A DNA stretch of 64,000 nt from positions 7,029,257 to 7,093,256 of the forward strand of contig NW_017804020.1 of the NCBI RefSeq assembly GCF_001625305.1. The letters are read 5' to 3'. This DNA is from Branchiostoma belcheri (lineage: Eukaryota > Chordata > Leptocardii > Amphioxiformes > Branchiostomatidae). This document shows positions 1 to 12,678 of the stretch, piece after piece; position 1 is the first letter of the stretch, and each line of letters starts with the position of its first letter. The position numbers and the translations under genes are program-made. Below the pieces are notes generated by a model. That model was not told where the DNA came from and searched no databases. It saw nothing but the letters and a program-made list of their open reading frames with translations.

Positions 1-23
1 TTAATGAGAGTTGTGTTCTGTAG

Positions 24-131
24 GAGAGGCTGACATCTCTGGTGTACGGTCTGCTGCGACAACACAGGTTTGAGTTCTTGGAGATGATGAGAGAAGAAGC
101 AGCAACTGCCATCAAGGCAGGCATCAAACAG
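24..131 (+). CDS. VPS54: VPS54 exon 1 of window
   Basis: 36 codons in phase 0, between a tgtag acceptor and a gtcggt donor. It encodes the strongly conserved LVYGLLRQHRFEFLEMMREE segment. Upstream exons lie outside the window. Confidence 0.93.
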
Positions 132-3100
132 GTCGGTCAACTTTGCTTTTTGCTCTAGAAACTTTGAAGACTAACCTTGTGTTGTTTGCAGTATTTTTAT
201 ACGAGTAAAGAGACTCTTTTTTCCCAACCAAGTCTTTTATTTAGCTGACGTTTTGGTGACCGTCTGTCACCTTCCTCAGGGCAATTCTGACTGGTTCACA
301 TTGCACTGCAGCACAGGTGTCGCTGGTATAGATGCATTCCCAAATGTACAATATTTACATATCTACATTATATACGTGGTTACAGGTAACTGTATCTACA
401 ATGCGGTCCCAAACGTACAATATTTACATAATATCTACGTTGTGTAGAAAGAGTCTCTTTACTCAGTGTCTTACCAGCCTGATGAAACTATTCATGGATT
501 GTAGATGTGTGTATTACAGCAATGTTTTCAAAGAAAGTTGCCTAAAAATTGTCTTTGCCTGTTTTCCAGACTGTTGCAGAATATGTGTCACAAATAGACA
601 CCATTGACAACGAGTCTGTGGGAAGGTAGGTTGACAAATGTAGCTTATACATGTATGTATTATCCGTATGTGTATGACCATTGATTTATACTGAAAATGA
701 CATACATGTAATCAAGGCCTGGATAGTGAGTGAGAGTGTCACTGTAAATTAATTTATTTTCGAGATTTAATTTTGCAATATACACTGTAAGGGATAAGAG
801 GTTTTCACAGTGACGTCACATTTATGTTTCACAAATATCAGACTATGCTATGGGATAGGGTAACTGTTGATTCAATTAAAAGATTGACCAGAAAATTGAC
901 TTTCTGAATTCAAAGTTTTCCAGTTTTGCTGCCCTTAAATTACATTGGATGCCTCTAATGGTGTCGTGATGATTATAGTAGAGAGGTGCGCCAAAAAGCA
1001 GTTACTCAAGCAACTGGATATGATTTTGAAAACGTCAGACGTTTCAGCTAGTATCCACTAGCTTTCGTCAGTGACTGAGAGACCAGAGGGGAAAACAGGT
1101 TTATAAGCAGAACCTATTGATTGATATGCAAATAAAGTGAAGACAAAATTTTTGGAAGTCGAAAAAGGAACAAAAGTCAGACAAGTCAAGACAAGATTAT
1201 GCAAAACCTGTTTTCCCCTCTGGTCTCTCAGTCACTGACGAAAGCTAGTGGATACTAGCTGAAACGTCTGACGTTTTCAAAATCATATCCAGTTGCTTGA
1301 GTAACTGCTTTTTGGCGTATCGTATTACCTGGATGTCTAACCTTCATCGACGTAGTAGAGAGGTGATTGCACAAACTAAAAGTTAAAACCACTGAAATAC
1401 AGTACATTCTAAAAATGCATGCTGTTGATTATATTTAATTTACATTGATGAAGGTTAGACATCCAGGTGTTCACTGAACAATTTTAAAAAATTCAAACTC
1501 TTCTACCCTGACTGGATGAGTTATGAGATTACATCCAGACATTTTGAGTGACATCCGTCACTCTTATTCAGCGTCACTAAATAAACTGAGAGAACTAGTC
1601 AATCCCTTATCACACATTGAATGTGAAGGAACTGTTTTTACTGGAAAAAACAATTGAACATGACAAAGACTCACAAGTCTCATTATTATGTAAATGAGAA
1701 TAAGGGCTTGATATAATAATGTGATAAATGTTGGACCAAATGCCTGTATGTATAAAAACTGTTTGTTTGTTTGTTTGTTTAGCCTTGCAGACCAGATGCG
1801 CATGCTGAACTTCCAGCAGTGGTTAGAGATGTTGGGAGAGGTCTTCAGCAAGCTTCTACTGTTAGTCAGCAGGGTCAAGGTTAGTTATGGTCACAGTACA
1901 CAGTATTTATAGGCAAACAATAGTCAAAAGTAGTCCGGGCACAAAGTAGTGCGTCACTGTGACAGTACTTTAGAAAGTTGTCGAGATTCTTTTGTGCGAG
2001 ATAGCGAGGCTCAATTGTAGAGGAATACATCGGGTTTGAGACCAGGGTCAATGGACCTATCACATTATTACATCACAGTTTTTATGCAGCAAGTTTAAAC
2101 TGTAATTTCCAACACAAGAAATTGGACAAATTTTCAACTGTACAACTCCAGTCTTTGTCAAGGAATGAACAATCCACCGCTTCCGTGACGTCACGCAGAT
2201 ACATTGTTTGTGTAACACACGTGACTCCGTGAGCAGTGGATCATAGGTTACAGAAAGTCTGTGGCGCCCCCCGTCTCTGTTGACGGATGGTTGTAATGCC
2301 CTGATGTAGATGGCCTCTTTAAAAGAACGGTCAGTTAAAGAATAAAGATCATTTCAAAGTTTTCAAATTCAGGTATGTTTGATTTTTGCTGCATCTAGTT
2401 TTTTTGACACAGCATTACATGCCGCATGGGTGATTTAGTTGTGACATTAGACGAAAGTAGTACTGTATTAAAAGCCTACACAGACACACACAGCGCTATG
2501 CACCCCTGTACAATATAAACGTCGATTGACCGGCATTCATGGCGGTAAACAGAACTGTAACACAGCCCTACTGAAGATATATGGCAACATAGCATACAGT
2601 CGTGTAATTTTGGCATGCTATGGAGGCTACATGGCAAATGTAACTGTAAAAAGATCATTGATTTTTAACAATACATGACATTGTATTGTAACCTGCAGAT
2701 GACAGCTGCCGTCATTCAGGGTGTAATACACCTGGCAGCTGGCAGGGGGCACTGCACCACTGAAGTAGGGGTGGCTCTAGGAGTTTCCAAGTCCAGCCGG
2801 CCCGTATCCACCAGCTCCTCGCAATCCTCCAAACCTGAAGCGGAGCTACGGGACAGCGACAACGGCCTGCTGGAAAACTCGCATGAGGAATTCGTCAGCG
2901 AGGAAAACCGGGTCTTGGGTTTCCACGACGACCACGTTCTGACCAATGGGGACATTGCTGCTTTGTCGAACTCCGAGGAGTTGAGAACTAAAAAGGGAAA
3001 TGAAACCAAACAAAACGCTGAAACCTCTAATGAGAAAACAAAGCCAAACGGAATCGATAGGACAGACCAACACTCGGAACTGTCGTCCAATGAAGTGGCT

Positions 3101-6100
3101 GGTATCACAAGAGACGGCGTAACGGAAAACGGCGGGCATTCCCTGGATGAGGAGGAGGATGGAGAAGACGTGGGATATTATCTGGAAGACAGGTATGATT
3201 ACAACGTTGATGATATCTTTTTTCTACATTAACTATACAGAATTATGACATGTTAAAGGCATCCAGTGCAGTTTTTAGGGCTTGGAAACCCAATTTTTCA
3301 AAATCAATATTCCAGTCATTTATCTACATACTGAGTTGAAACAATGTATATTGAGCCTCATGTAGCAAAAATTCCCAAAATTCTGACGGAAAATGGTTAC
3401 TGGAAGGGCCCTGGGCTGATTTTTAGAAATAAAAAATAAAAGACCCAGAAAATAAAAGACTCATCTTGGGCCTTGTTTCTGCAGTTTTAAATGCTCAAAG
3501 TCTGAAATGCTGACTCAAATGTGATAATGTGAAGCAGTATGTGCCAATATCACAAAGATTAGCAATGCCTTATTCAGAATATTTCCAGTTTTGCCACCCT
3601 GAAATCACAATTCAGATGCCTTTAACCTTCCATACGCAAATATGACCTCATACATATACGAGACTTTCTGCCAAAGTGCTATGCATAATACATTACAAGT
3701 TTGGCACAGGTGCAATACTTTCGTGTTTCTCATCACTTTGTTTCCCATTTGTAACCAGTAATCTATCCAGTTGTTGTCCTGTTACCGGTTAGTAAAGCAT
3801 CATCATCAGGTTTGCTAACTGGTTAGAGTTAGTGAAATGAATGAGCATATGGTCTGCTCTGTTATGTCTTAGTTACTCAAACACATTCATATTCAATGTG
3901 TATATATAATGTAGTATATAGTGACAGGAGTCTAAATCCCTCCTGCTATAAAATTGCAACATAATGTAACCCAACACCAGTTACCATGGTGATAGACGTC
4001 TGGTTCAGGTCATTGACCTTATTTGTTTGGAGAAGAAGAAGAAGAAGAGGAAGAAGAAACAGAGCAAAAACAATATGTTTTCCTTCTGCGAAGGTAAACA
4101 GAATTATAACCCTGATGAAGATGACAATCTTATGGTCATTGACCAACCTGATAAAATCATTCAGGAACTAGAGAAGTAACATTTTTGCAAAGCAAATGCA
4201 TAATGTACACCTTCGGACATGGTCTGCTCTGTTAATTCTTACTCAAACACATTCACATACATGTACATGTACGACTATAGTATGTGGTGACAGGAGCAGA
4301 GAAGACCATGAAATTGCAACATTATGTAACCCAAGACCAGTCACCATGGTGACAGATGTCAACAAATCATGTCATTGGTCAGGTCAGAGGTCACTGTTTG
4401 GAGAAGAAGAAGAGGAAGAAACTGAGCAAAAATGATATGTTTTCCTTCGGTAAACTGAAGTTGAACTGAAGTTGTTTTCTTGCTGCAGTGAACACACAGT
4501 GTACCTGAGTGAGACAGACTATGTTAAGGTGTCGGGGACCTTAAAGGACCTGCTCTGTTTCCTGTGTGACCACGCCCACGACAGGTGTCTCAAGCTGCTC
4601 ATGGCAAGATCAAAGGTCAGTCAACTGTAGGACATTTCCATGCTGCTCTGTCTATTAACATACGTAACATTCAGATACATGTTTACATTTGTACATGTAC
4701 ATGTATGTTGTATTCTGTAATTTTAATTAATTATTAAAATATAATATGAGGACTTACTGTAATCAACAATACACAGTACCAGGGCTTGAAATACTCTTTT
4801 CTACCAGTGCAGGTAACATTGAAAATTACCTGCACATTTAAGAGAAATTGTACCTTCAGCATGCAGACTTTGAGAAGTACATGTACACGTATGGATCATA
4901 CTCAAAAACTATAAAAATTGCCATTATTTATGTTACACTTCATAGGTGGTAACAGTAAATGCAGCAAATAAAGTTCCACATGTACATATGTAGCATACAT
5001 GTACATGTACCTACATTTATACATTTTGTAACACAAAAAGATAGTTCTCACCTAGAGCTTTCGACCAGTCACTCTGGTTTTCTGCAATAGATTGACCCAG
5101 TAAGACTTGGTCTTTTTGTGTTGGAATAAAAGTTTTAACATGTGAGTGAGTAGTAACTACCAAGTTACACACAGATGAACTTTCATAATAGCAATTGTCA
5201 TAAAGTAATATAGAATACTACACGGTGTATTCCGTATGTACGTATTGCCTGAGGTATCAGCCCGACCGCGCGTCGGATCACCCAAAGACTGGAGGGAGAT
5301 CCAATCTGCCGGAGGGCTGGGAACAAGGGTGATGCGGAATACACCGTGTAGTATTTTTTTAATGTCATACCAACCCGAAAAAAAAGACATTTCAATGTGA
5401 AATGTGCCAAAATTTGGTGTATCTAAACAAAAAGTGTAACGGCGTCAATTCCAACATCCGAATTCGGTGTTCGAAGTTTTGAAAGCGGCGCACTCGGTGC
5501 ACGCGAAAGGCTTTCGAATCGTCCTATGGATCATTAGGAAGCCCGGGCCGTACGCGGTAAGAACCCCGGGCCGTACCACTAGTTATCACACGAGCCGGAA
5601 CACCTACATGTATATCGCACATAATCGCGGCCCAGGTATGACATACAACTGTTTGTCCCTCCCTCCTTAGGATGGGTTTTTGGAGAGACTGACGTCCAGT
5701 GAGTTTGTCCAGTTATCACGTGCAATAGAAGGGTTTGTGAAAGACTGTGAGGAGGTCTGCGGCAGGAGGAGTACCTCTTTAAGGGGAGGCTTACAGAGTC
5801 AGGTAAGCAACATCCTAGATTTGGACTTAAGATTAATACATGCACTAAGATAACACTAATTTAGTATTTGATTGGGTCTGTGATTTGAATCCATTTTTTT
5901 CTAATTTGCCAAAAAATGTTCTGAATCAACACCAAAAATTGGCCCAAGCAGTTGAGGACGGTCCTTGTCTTCATATTATTATACAGTAGTTGCCTCAGTT
6001 TCTTTTTTCATCTGTCAATGCAGTGGTTTGATAAAAGGTTCAAAACTGAAAACCAGCCTGGTATGGATATCATAAAGTTTTGGGCTATCATGGGATGCGT

Positions 6101-9100
6101 AGGCCTGTTTTTTTTTTTAAATCTTCAACCTTTCGCTTCATATTTTTTCAGAAAAAATATTAGAAATTGGCCTAAAAATTTAATGTAATAAATTAATAAT
6201 TATATATGTGCAATTTTCTAGGCAAACTAGTTCATATAGTCTTATATATTACTTATGTCGTAGAATGCCAAAATCAATTTAAAGAAAAAGGAAAATGTGA
6301 AGAAATGAAAATGAAGTTAGAGTCTATCATTCGCCATACCATGCTCTCTGTGTATAGTGACTGTCATTTTTTGCTTAACCTTCATGACCATTGTACGCAT
6401 GTAGATTTTGTAACTTTTTTGCCACACTGTTTCATATTCACATCATGCTTGTATCCGTTTTTGAGGATGTCATCCATTTAATCAAATCAATATGGCCAAA
6501 AGTAGATTTAGGTTACGCAAATTTCTTCTGTATTCAGTCACTCACTGTTTTATATCTTTTGTTGTCTTTTTCACGGTGTAAATCATGTTTATGACTGTTT
6601 TGCCCTACAGTAATCATTGATTGATATGTGCTGTTATACAGGCCAACAGATTTGTGAACAGGTTTCATGAGGAGAGGAAAACAAAGCTGAGCCTGATCCT
6701 GGACAGTGAGCGCTGGAAACAGACAGATGTGCCCGTGGAGTTTCAGGACCTGGTCAACTCTGTGGACAAGGGTAAGTCTGTAGCTAGGTTCCACCAGCGC
6801 AACGTCCTGCAAATCTTGGTCCGAAGTCCAGGGTTGGACAAGTTTTCGAACATCCACTTGCCCTATACATGCAGGCCTCGAAATTAACTTTTCTTCCTTT
6901 TGTCCCAGCACTGTCCTGAAATAAATTTCAATTGTCCCAAAGTGAGGATGAACTGTCCCAACCTGTTTTTTTTTAACTCAAGTATTGTATGACTTCAACT
7001 TGAAGTCAACCTTATTTTGTTTACATGTATGTTCACTCCCAGGCACACTATAATTGCAGAGTAGACAGGAAATTCGAGGGGACTTTTCCCGATCCAAAAG
7101 CCGGGACGTGTGCCTGATGGACAAAAGAAGGAATGACATTCTGATGTTGATTATTTTTCTATTGTCCCAAAAATGTCCCAAAGTGTCTTAAGTTTTTAGT
7201 TGTCCCAGCCTAAATTTTAGTGGTCAGTGGCCATTGGACCACCTTCGCAGTGAACTTTCAGACATACTTATGATTAACATCAATGTGATATCTTTATGGG
7301 AAAACGATTTTGTAATTTTGCTCCAAACCCTGATATACTGGAGAATAATGCTGCATCAAAAAAAATTGCCCAATTTGGGCATATATGCACTTGCCTAAGC
7401 AGCTTTTACTTGCCCTGGGCAAGTGGGCAATTGGACTTGTCCAACCCTGAAATCCTTTTTTTAAAAACAACAGTTAAACTGTTACTCTGCCATCAGGGAT
7501 CGAAATATCCACTCTCACTGTGCAAGTCATACATGTACCTTCTGTGCGAGACTTAATTGGAGATGCCAGATTGTATATGTGTTTTCATGAAAATGATACC
7601 CGAGGGGAAAGTTACCGCTTCTGAAATAAACTGTGCCCCGCCTTGGCCAGCTTGTGAGCGATACCTTTACCCTAGCCTGGGTTATGGCTAATGCCTTCTA
7701 AAATAAACATCCAGTGTTGATTGTAATCTGTAATATTGATGGGCAACCTAGCTCAGAAAGAGTATTTCGAACCCTGGTCATAGAGAGCCATGAGACTTCA
7801 TTTCTGCATGAAAAATTCTCTCACAAGATATTATATTTACAATATTTTCTGCATTTTTCAACTTTTGGCATTCATACAATTTTCACTCCTCATAAATATA
7901 ATTCTGCAGATGCAGAAAAAATTTGACTGCGCCACAAATTTCAGAAAATTTGTTGAGAGAATCCTAAAAATTGTGTGATGCGCATGTTTGCACCTAGGTG
8001 TGATACCACCCCCTACTACCAAGCAGAATGCCAGTAAGTAGGAGATTCAGTAGATAATTTATCTTCCAGTAATAACTCCTGGTTTGCTTCCTGGCCTACA
8101 TTCTGCTACGTACATTCCTGTGTTCCAGCCAGCATCTGTCTTTCCATCATTAGGCCACACCAATTTAATTTGTTTCTCGGATTCACCCCGTCCATTTTTT
8201 TCTGATTTCAAAAAAAAAAAAAGTTTTTTTAGTTGTTAAAGTTTTTCAATATAACAGTGCAGTTTTGTTTCATTGAAAGTTCAAAATCTATTGTTCTAAT
8301 TTTAAACCAGCCTGGTATGTTCACTTCATGGCTCTGGCTATCATGGGGTGCCTTGGCCTGTTTTTTTTTTATTTCGCCCTGTCACTCCATTTTTTTTCTG
8401 AAACAATCCGAGAAAGAACAAATTAAATTGGTGTCATCTTGATGGCAAAAAAATTGCATGTAAAGAGATGAAGAGATGCCATTAAACTAATTTTAGTCTA
8501 CCAACAAAATTTTCCCCTCAAAGTGCAGGAAATAACACATTTCAAAGGGTCAAGATTTCAAAACTGTCCCAGGGGAGCATGCCCCTGAACCACTCCAATG
8601 CTTAATATGATATGATGTCAAACAAAATTGAGATTTCAGGCTGGCTAGAACACTTAATTAATGATTATAAATACACATTCTATTCTGAAACACGTCGCAT
8701 TTCAGAATTCCTAACAGCTCGTCACATTTGTCGTAGACCATCATATGATTTCGTACGATCGTACGATGATCATACGGCAAATGTGACCAGACCAAAATGT
8801 TCCTTTCATCGCCTATCCGCCTCGGTGAAAGTTACTCAGAGGTGTTTTTTTTTTTCTTTCTTGTTGCATGAATTGAACTGAACTAAACTGAATTTTTGCA
8901 TGACACACAGGCCAAGGGTTCTTTTTGATCGGTGGCATTTCACTCCACTTTTCTTTTTGGCATGGCTTTAAAAAAATCTTACTCTCCGCACTCCACTCTA
9001 CATTTCATTCCACATTAAGGTAAGTTTGAGAATCAGCCTTCCGCTTTGAAGGGATTTATGGTGTCTTTTTGTTTCAGTAACGGAGAAGAAACCGACAGAG

Positions 9101-12100
9101 TACCTACTTGTGGATGGACAGAAGTTTGCTATTGTTGGGTATGTCTGTTTATTTGTTTGTTTGTTTGTTTCTAAAATGCCATCAACAATACCATGGAATT
9201 TTTCAAGGTACTGAGATGCCATCAACAGTACCATGGCACTTTTCATGGTACTGAAACACCATCAACAATATCATGGCACTTTTCATGGTACTGAAACACC
9301 ATCAACAATATCATGGCACTTTTCATGGTACTGAAACACCATCAACAATATCATGGCACTTTTCATGGTACTGAAACACCATCAACAGCACCATGGCTTT
9401 TTTCATGATACTGCAATCACTTGCATACATGTCACTTGTAAGACCGAACCTAGAATACGCTGCGACAGTATGGGATCCATATACAAAGAAAGACAAAGAC
9501 AAATTGGAAAGGGTACAGAATCAAGCTGCAAGATTCTGTATGAACAACTATGTAAGAGGTGCTAGTGTCACGGAAATGAAAATAAACCTACAGTGGACCT
9601 CACTGGAAGACAGAAGAAAGATGTCTAGACTATGCATGATGTACAAAATGACTATAGTAATAAACTGGTGGATGTCCCAACTACTAAGTACCTAATACCA
9701 GCCCAGAAGAGAACAAGAAATAGCCACGCATTCAAGTACCAGAGTTATCAACCAAGGATTGAGGTGTTCAAGAATTCATTCTTTCCTAGAACTATCGCAG
9801 AGTGGAACTCACTGTCACCAAGTACAGTAGGGGCATTGTCAATAGATAGCTTTAAACAATCTCTAGAGCTAGAAGTTCAAGGGTTAGGTGTAACAAGTCG
9901 ATCGGTGTAATATAGCCAGCTGCCGCCGTGCCGCGTGCCTGCGAAGCTGGTATGTTACGCCGAAAGGCGGTTATACCGGCTATACAGATACAGATACATT
10001 ATCAACAGTACCATGGTACTTTTCATGGTACTGAAACACCATCAACAGTTACAGGGCACTTTTTAATGGGACTGAAATGCCATCAACAGTACCATGGCAC
10101 TTTTCATGGTACTGAAACACCATCAACAGTACCATGGCGCTTTTCATGGTACTGAAACACTATTAACACTACCATAGCATTTTTCATGGTACTGAAACAC
10201 TATTAACACTACCATGGCATTTTTCATGGTACTGAAACACCATCAACAATATCATGGCACTTTTTATGGTACTGAGACACCATCAACAGCACCATGGCAC
10301 TTTTCATGGTACTGAAATGCCATCAACAATATCATGGCACTTTTCATGGAACTAAAACACCATCAACAGTACCATGGCACTTTTCATGGTACTGAAATGC
10401 CATCAACAGTACCATGGTACTTTTCATGGTACTGAACCCCATCAACAGTACCATGGCACTTTTCATGGTGCTGAAACGCCATCAACAGTACCATGACACT
10501 TTTCATGGTGCTGAAACGCCATCAACAGTACCATGACACTTTTCATGGTGCTGAAACGCCATCAACAGTACCATGGCACTTTTCATGGTGCTGAAACACT
10601 GTTAACAGTAGAATAGTACTTTACAATGTACTGAAACACCATCAACTGTACCATGGAACTTTTCATGGTACTGAAATGCCATCAACAGTACCATGGCACT
10701 TTTCATGGTTCTGAAACACCATCAACAGTACCATGGCACTTTCCATTGTGCTGAAACACTGTTAACAGTACAATAGTACTTTACAATGTACTGAAACACC
10801 ATCAACAGTACATGGTACAGTTTCATGGTGCTGAAATGCCATCAACATTACCATGGCACTTTTCATGGTGCTGAAATGCCATCAACAGTACCATGGCACT
10901 TTTCATGGTACTTAAACACCATCAGCAGTACCATGCCACTTTTCTTGGTACTGAAACACTATCAACAGTACCATGATGGTACTTTTCATGTTACTGAAAC
11001 ACCATCAACTGAAACACCATCAAGTACCATGGCACTTTTTATGGTTGTCTTAGACAAGTTTGAGTGTACATGTAAGTGAGTTCCCCCCACCTTGTGTTCT
11101 GCAGTACTGTGCTGCTACTGCTGAAGATGGTACTGGAGTACTGTCAGTGTGCTGATGACCTGCCTTCCGCTACACCTGACATCCTCACAAGACTAGTGGA
11201 GCTTCTTAAGGTAAAAGGAAGCAGTGTGAATATTAAGAATTTTTGTTATAATATTGAAGTTCTTGTTTTATTCATTAGGCCACGGCGACTTAATTTTATG
11301 GATGACATCCTCTGAAGACACCCAAACTAGTGCGCGAAGGCGAATCAAAAAAAATTCCAGCCAAAAATAAAATGCTACTAAATACAACATTGGTATTGTG
11401 AATTTGCGGCAGCAAATAGTGACGTACACACAAGCCGGCACATGCTGGCTTTTCGAGGAATTTATGAATCGGCACTGGAGCTTCAGTAGCCTGGGTGACA
11501 TCCTCCAGAGTTACCATCGGCTCCGTATTGTCGCTAACTATCATGGACTACCCAGGCCTAGAGCCAGGCATCAGAGACTCGGAGGACGTGATCTATTTTT
11601 TTTTGAGAACAGGCGAAAATCAATGCACACGTCAGGGCTCGAAATACTGCGTGCATGTGCACCGTAGTGCACCCAAAATTGGAGCTGTGCACCCAATTTT
11701 TTTCTGTGGGTGCACTGGTGCACCCAAATATTTTTGTAGGTATTTTTGTACATATCAAATGTATGATAGTACACAGGTTATTCTTGGCATCTAAGTCAGA
11801 AAAATAATAAAATCTTTGTTGTAATAATTGTTTAAGCCTTTGAAGTTAGCTCCCATTTCAGATTCAAGCTTAGGAGAGAAGCAGTAAGATCTGTAATTAG
11901 GTTTTGTTTCAAAATGGTGCACACACCACCACCACACCCCCCCCCCAGAAAAAAAATTGTGCACCTAATTTTTAGGTTGGGTGCACCAGTGCACCTATTC
12001 CCAAAAATGAATTTCGAGCCCTGCGCGTGGATGTCATCCATAAAATTTTGGTGTGGCCTTATTATAAACCAAATAACTTCTGAATCAGTAATAAACAATA

Positions 12101-12647
12101 CCACTCTTTACAATATTTTTTTGTAAAGTTCATAAACATACATGAAATTGTCATGCCTGCAATTGTTGTAACAGTTATAATTGTACACATACACGTGATT
12201 GTTTAAAATGTAGCATTTCATCTGAATGGTAAAATACAACAAAGGCAGCAGTAAAATATTTCCTAATAAACAATAATGTAGTATAATTCTTTTCTTTATT
12301 TCTCACTTTGCACATTTTTATTAGAATTTATTACAACATTCAAACACTTAAAATCTCTACAAGCTAAAGCTTTTTTTCTGGTTGGTAAAATTTTGTTAGC
12401 TAGATTTACACGATGTGAATGCTGGTATGCCATCTGGAGTTTTCTCTTTATCCAACTCAGACATTTTTTGTTGTTCTTGCAGCACTTTAATTCCAGAAGT
12501 TGTCAGCTGGTGCTGGGTGCAGGTGCTAGACAGGTCGTGGGACTGAAGACAATCACCACCAAGAATCTTGGTAATCCAACTTCTCTTTAAAGGACAAGTA
12601 AAGTTATTACCTTCGCCAAGAAGGTTATGTTTTCAGTAGCGTTTGTC

Positions 12648-12678
<31 letters not shown>

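Noticed and set aside
2716..3139. Long minus-strand open frames opposite VPS54 exon 4
   Set aside because: They are shadows of a conserved coding exon in other frames, with no domain or splice context of their own.
9353..9910. Host gene from two overlapping open frames
   Set aside because: Same protein family recurs at 14519 and 47560, each 5'-truncated with the same 3' tail: a LINE.
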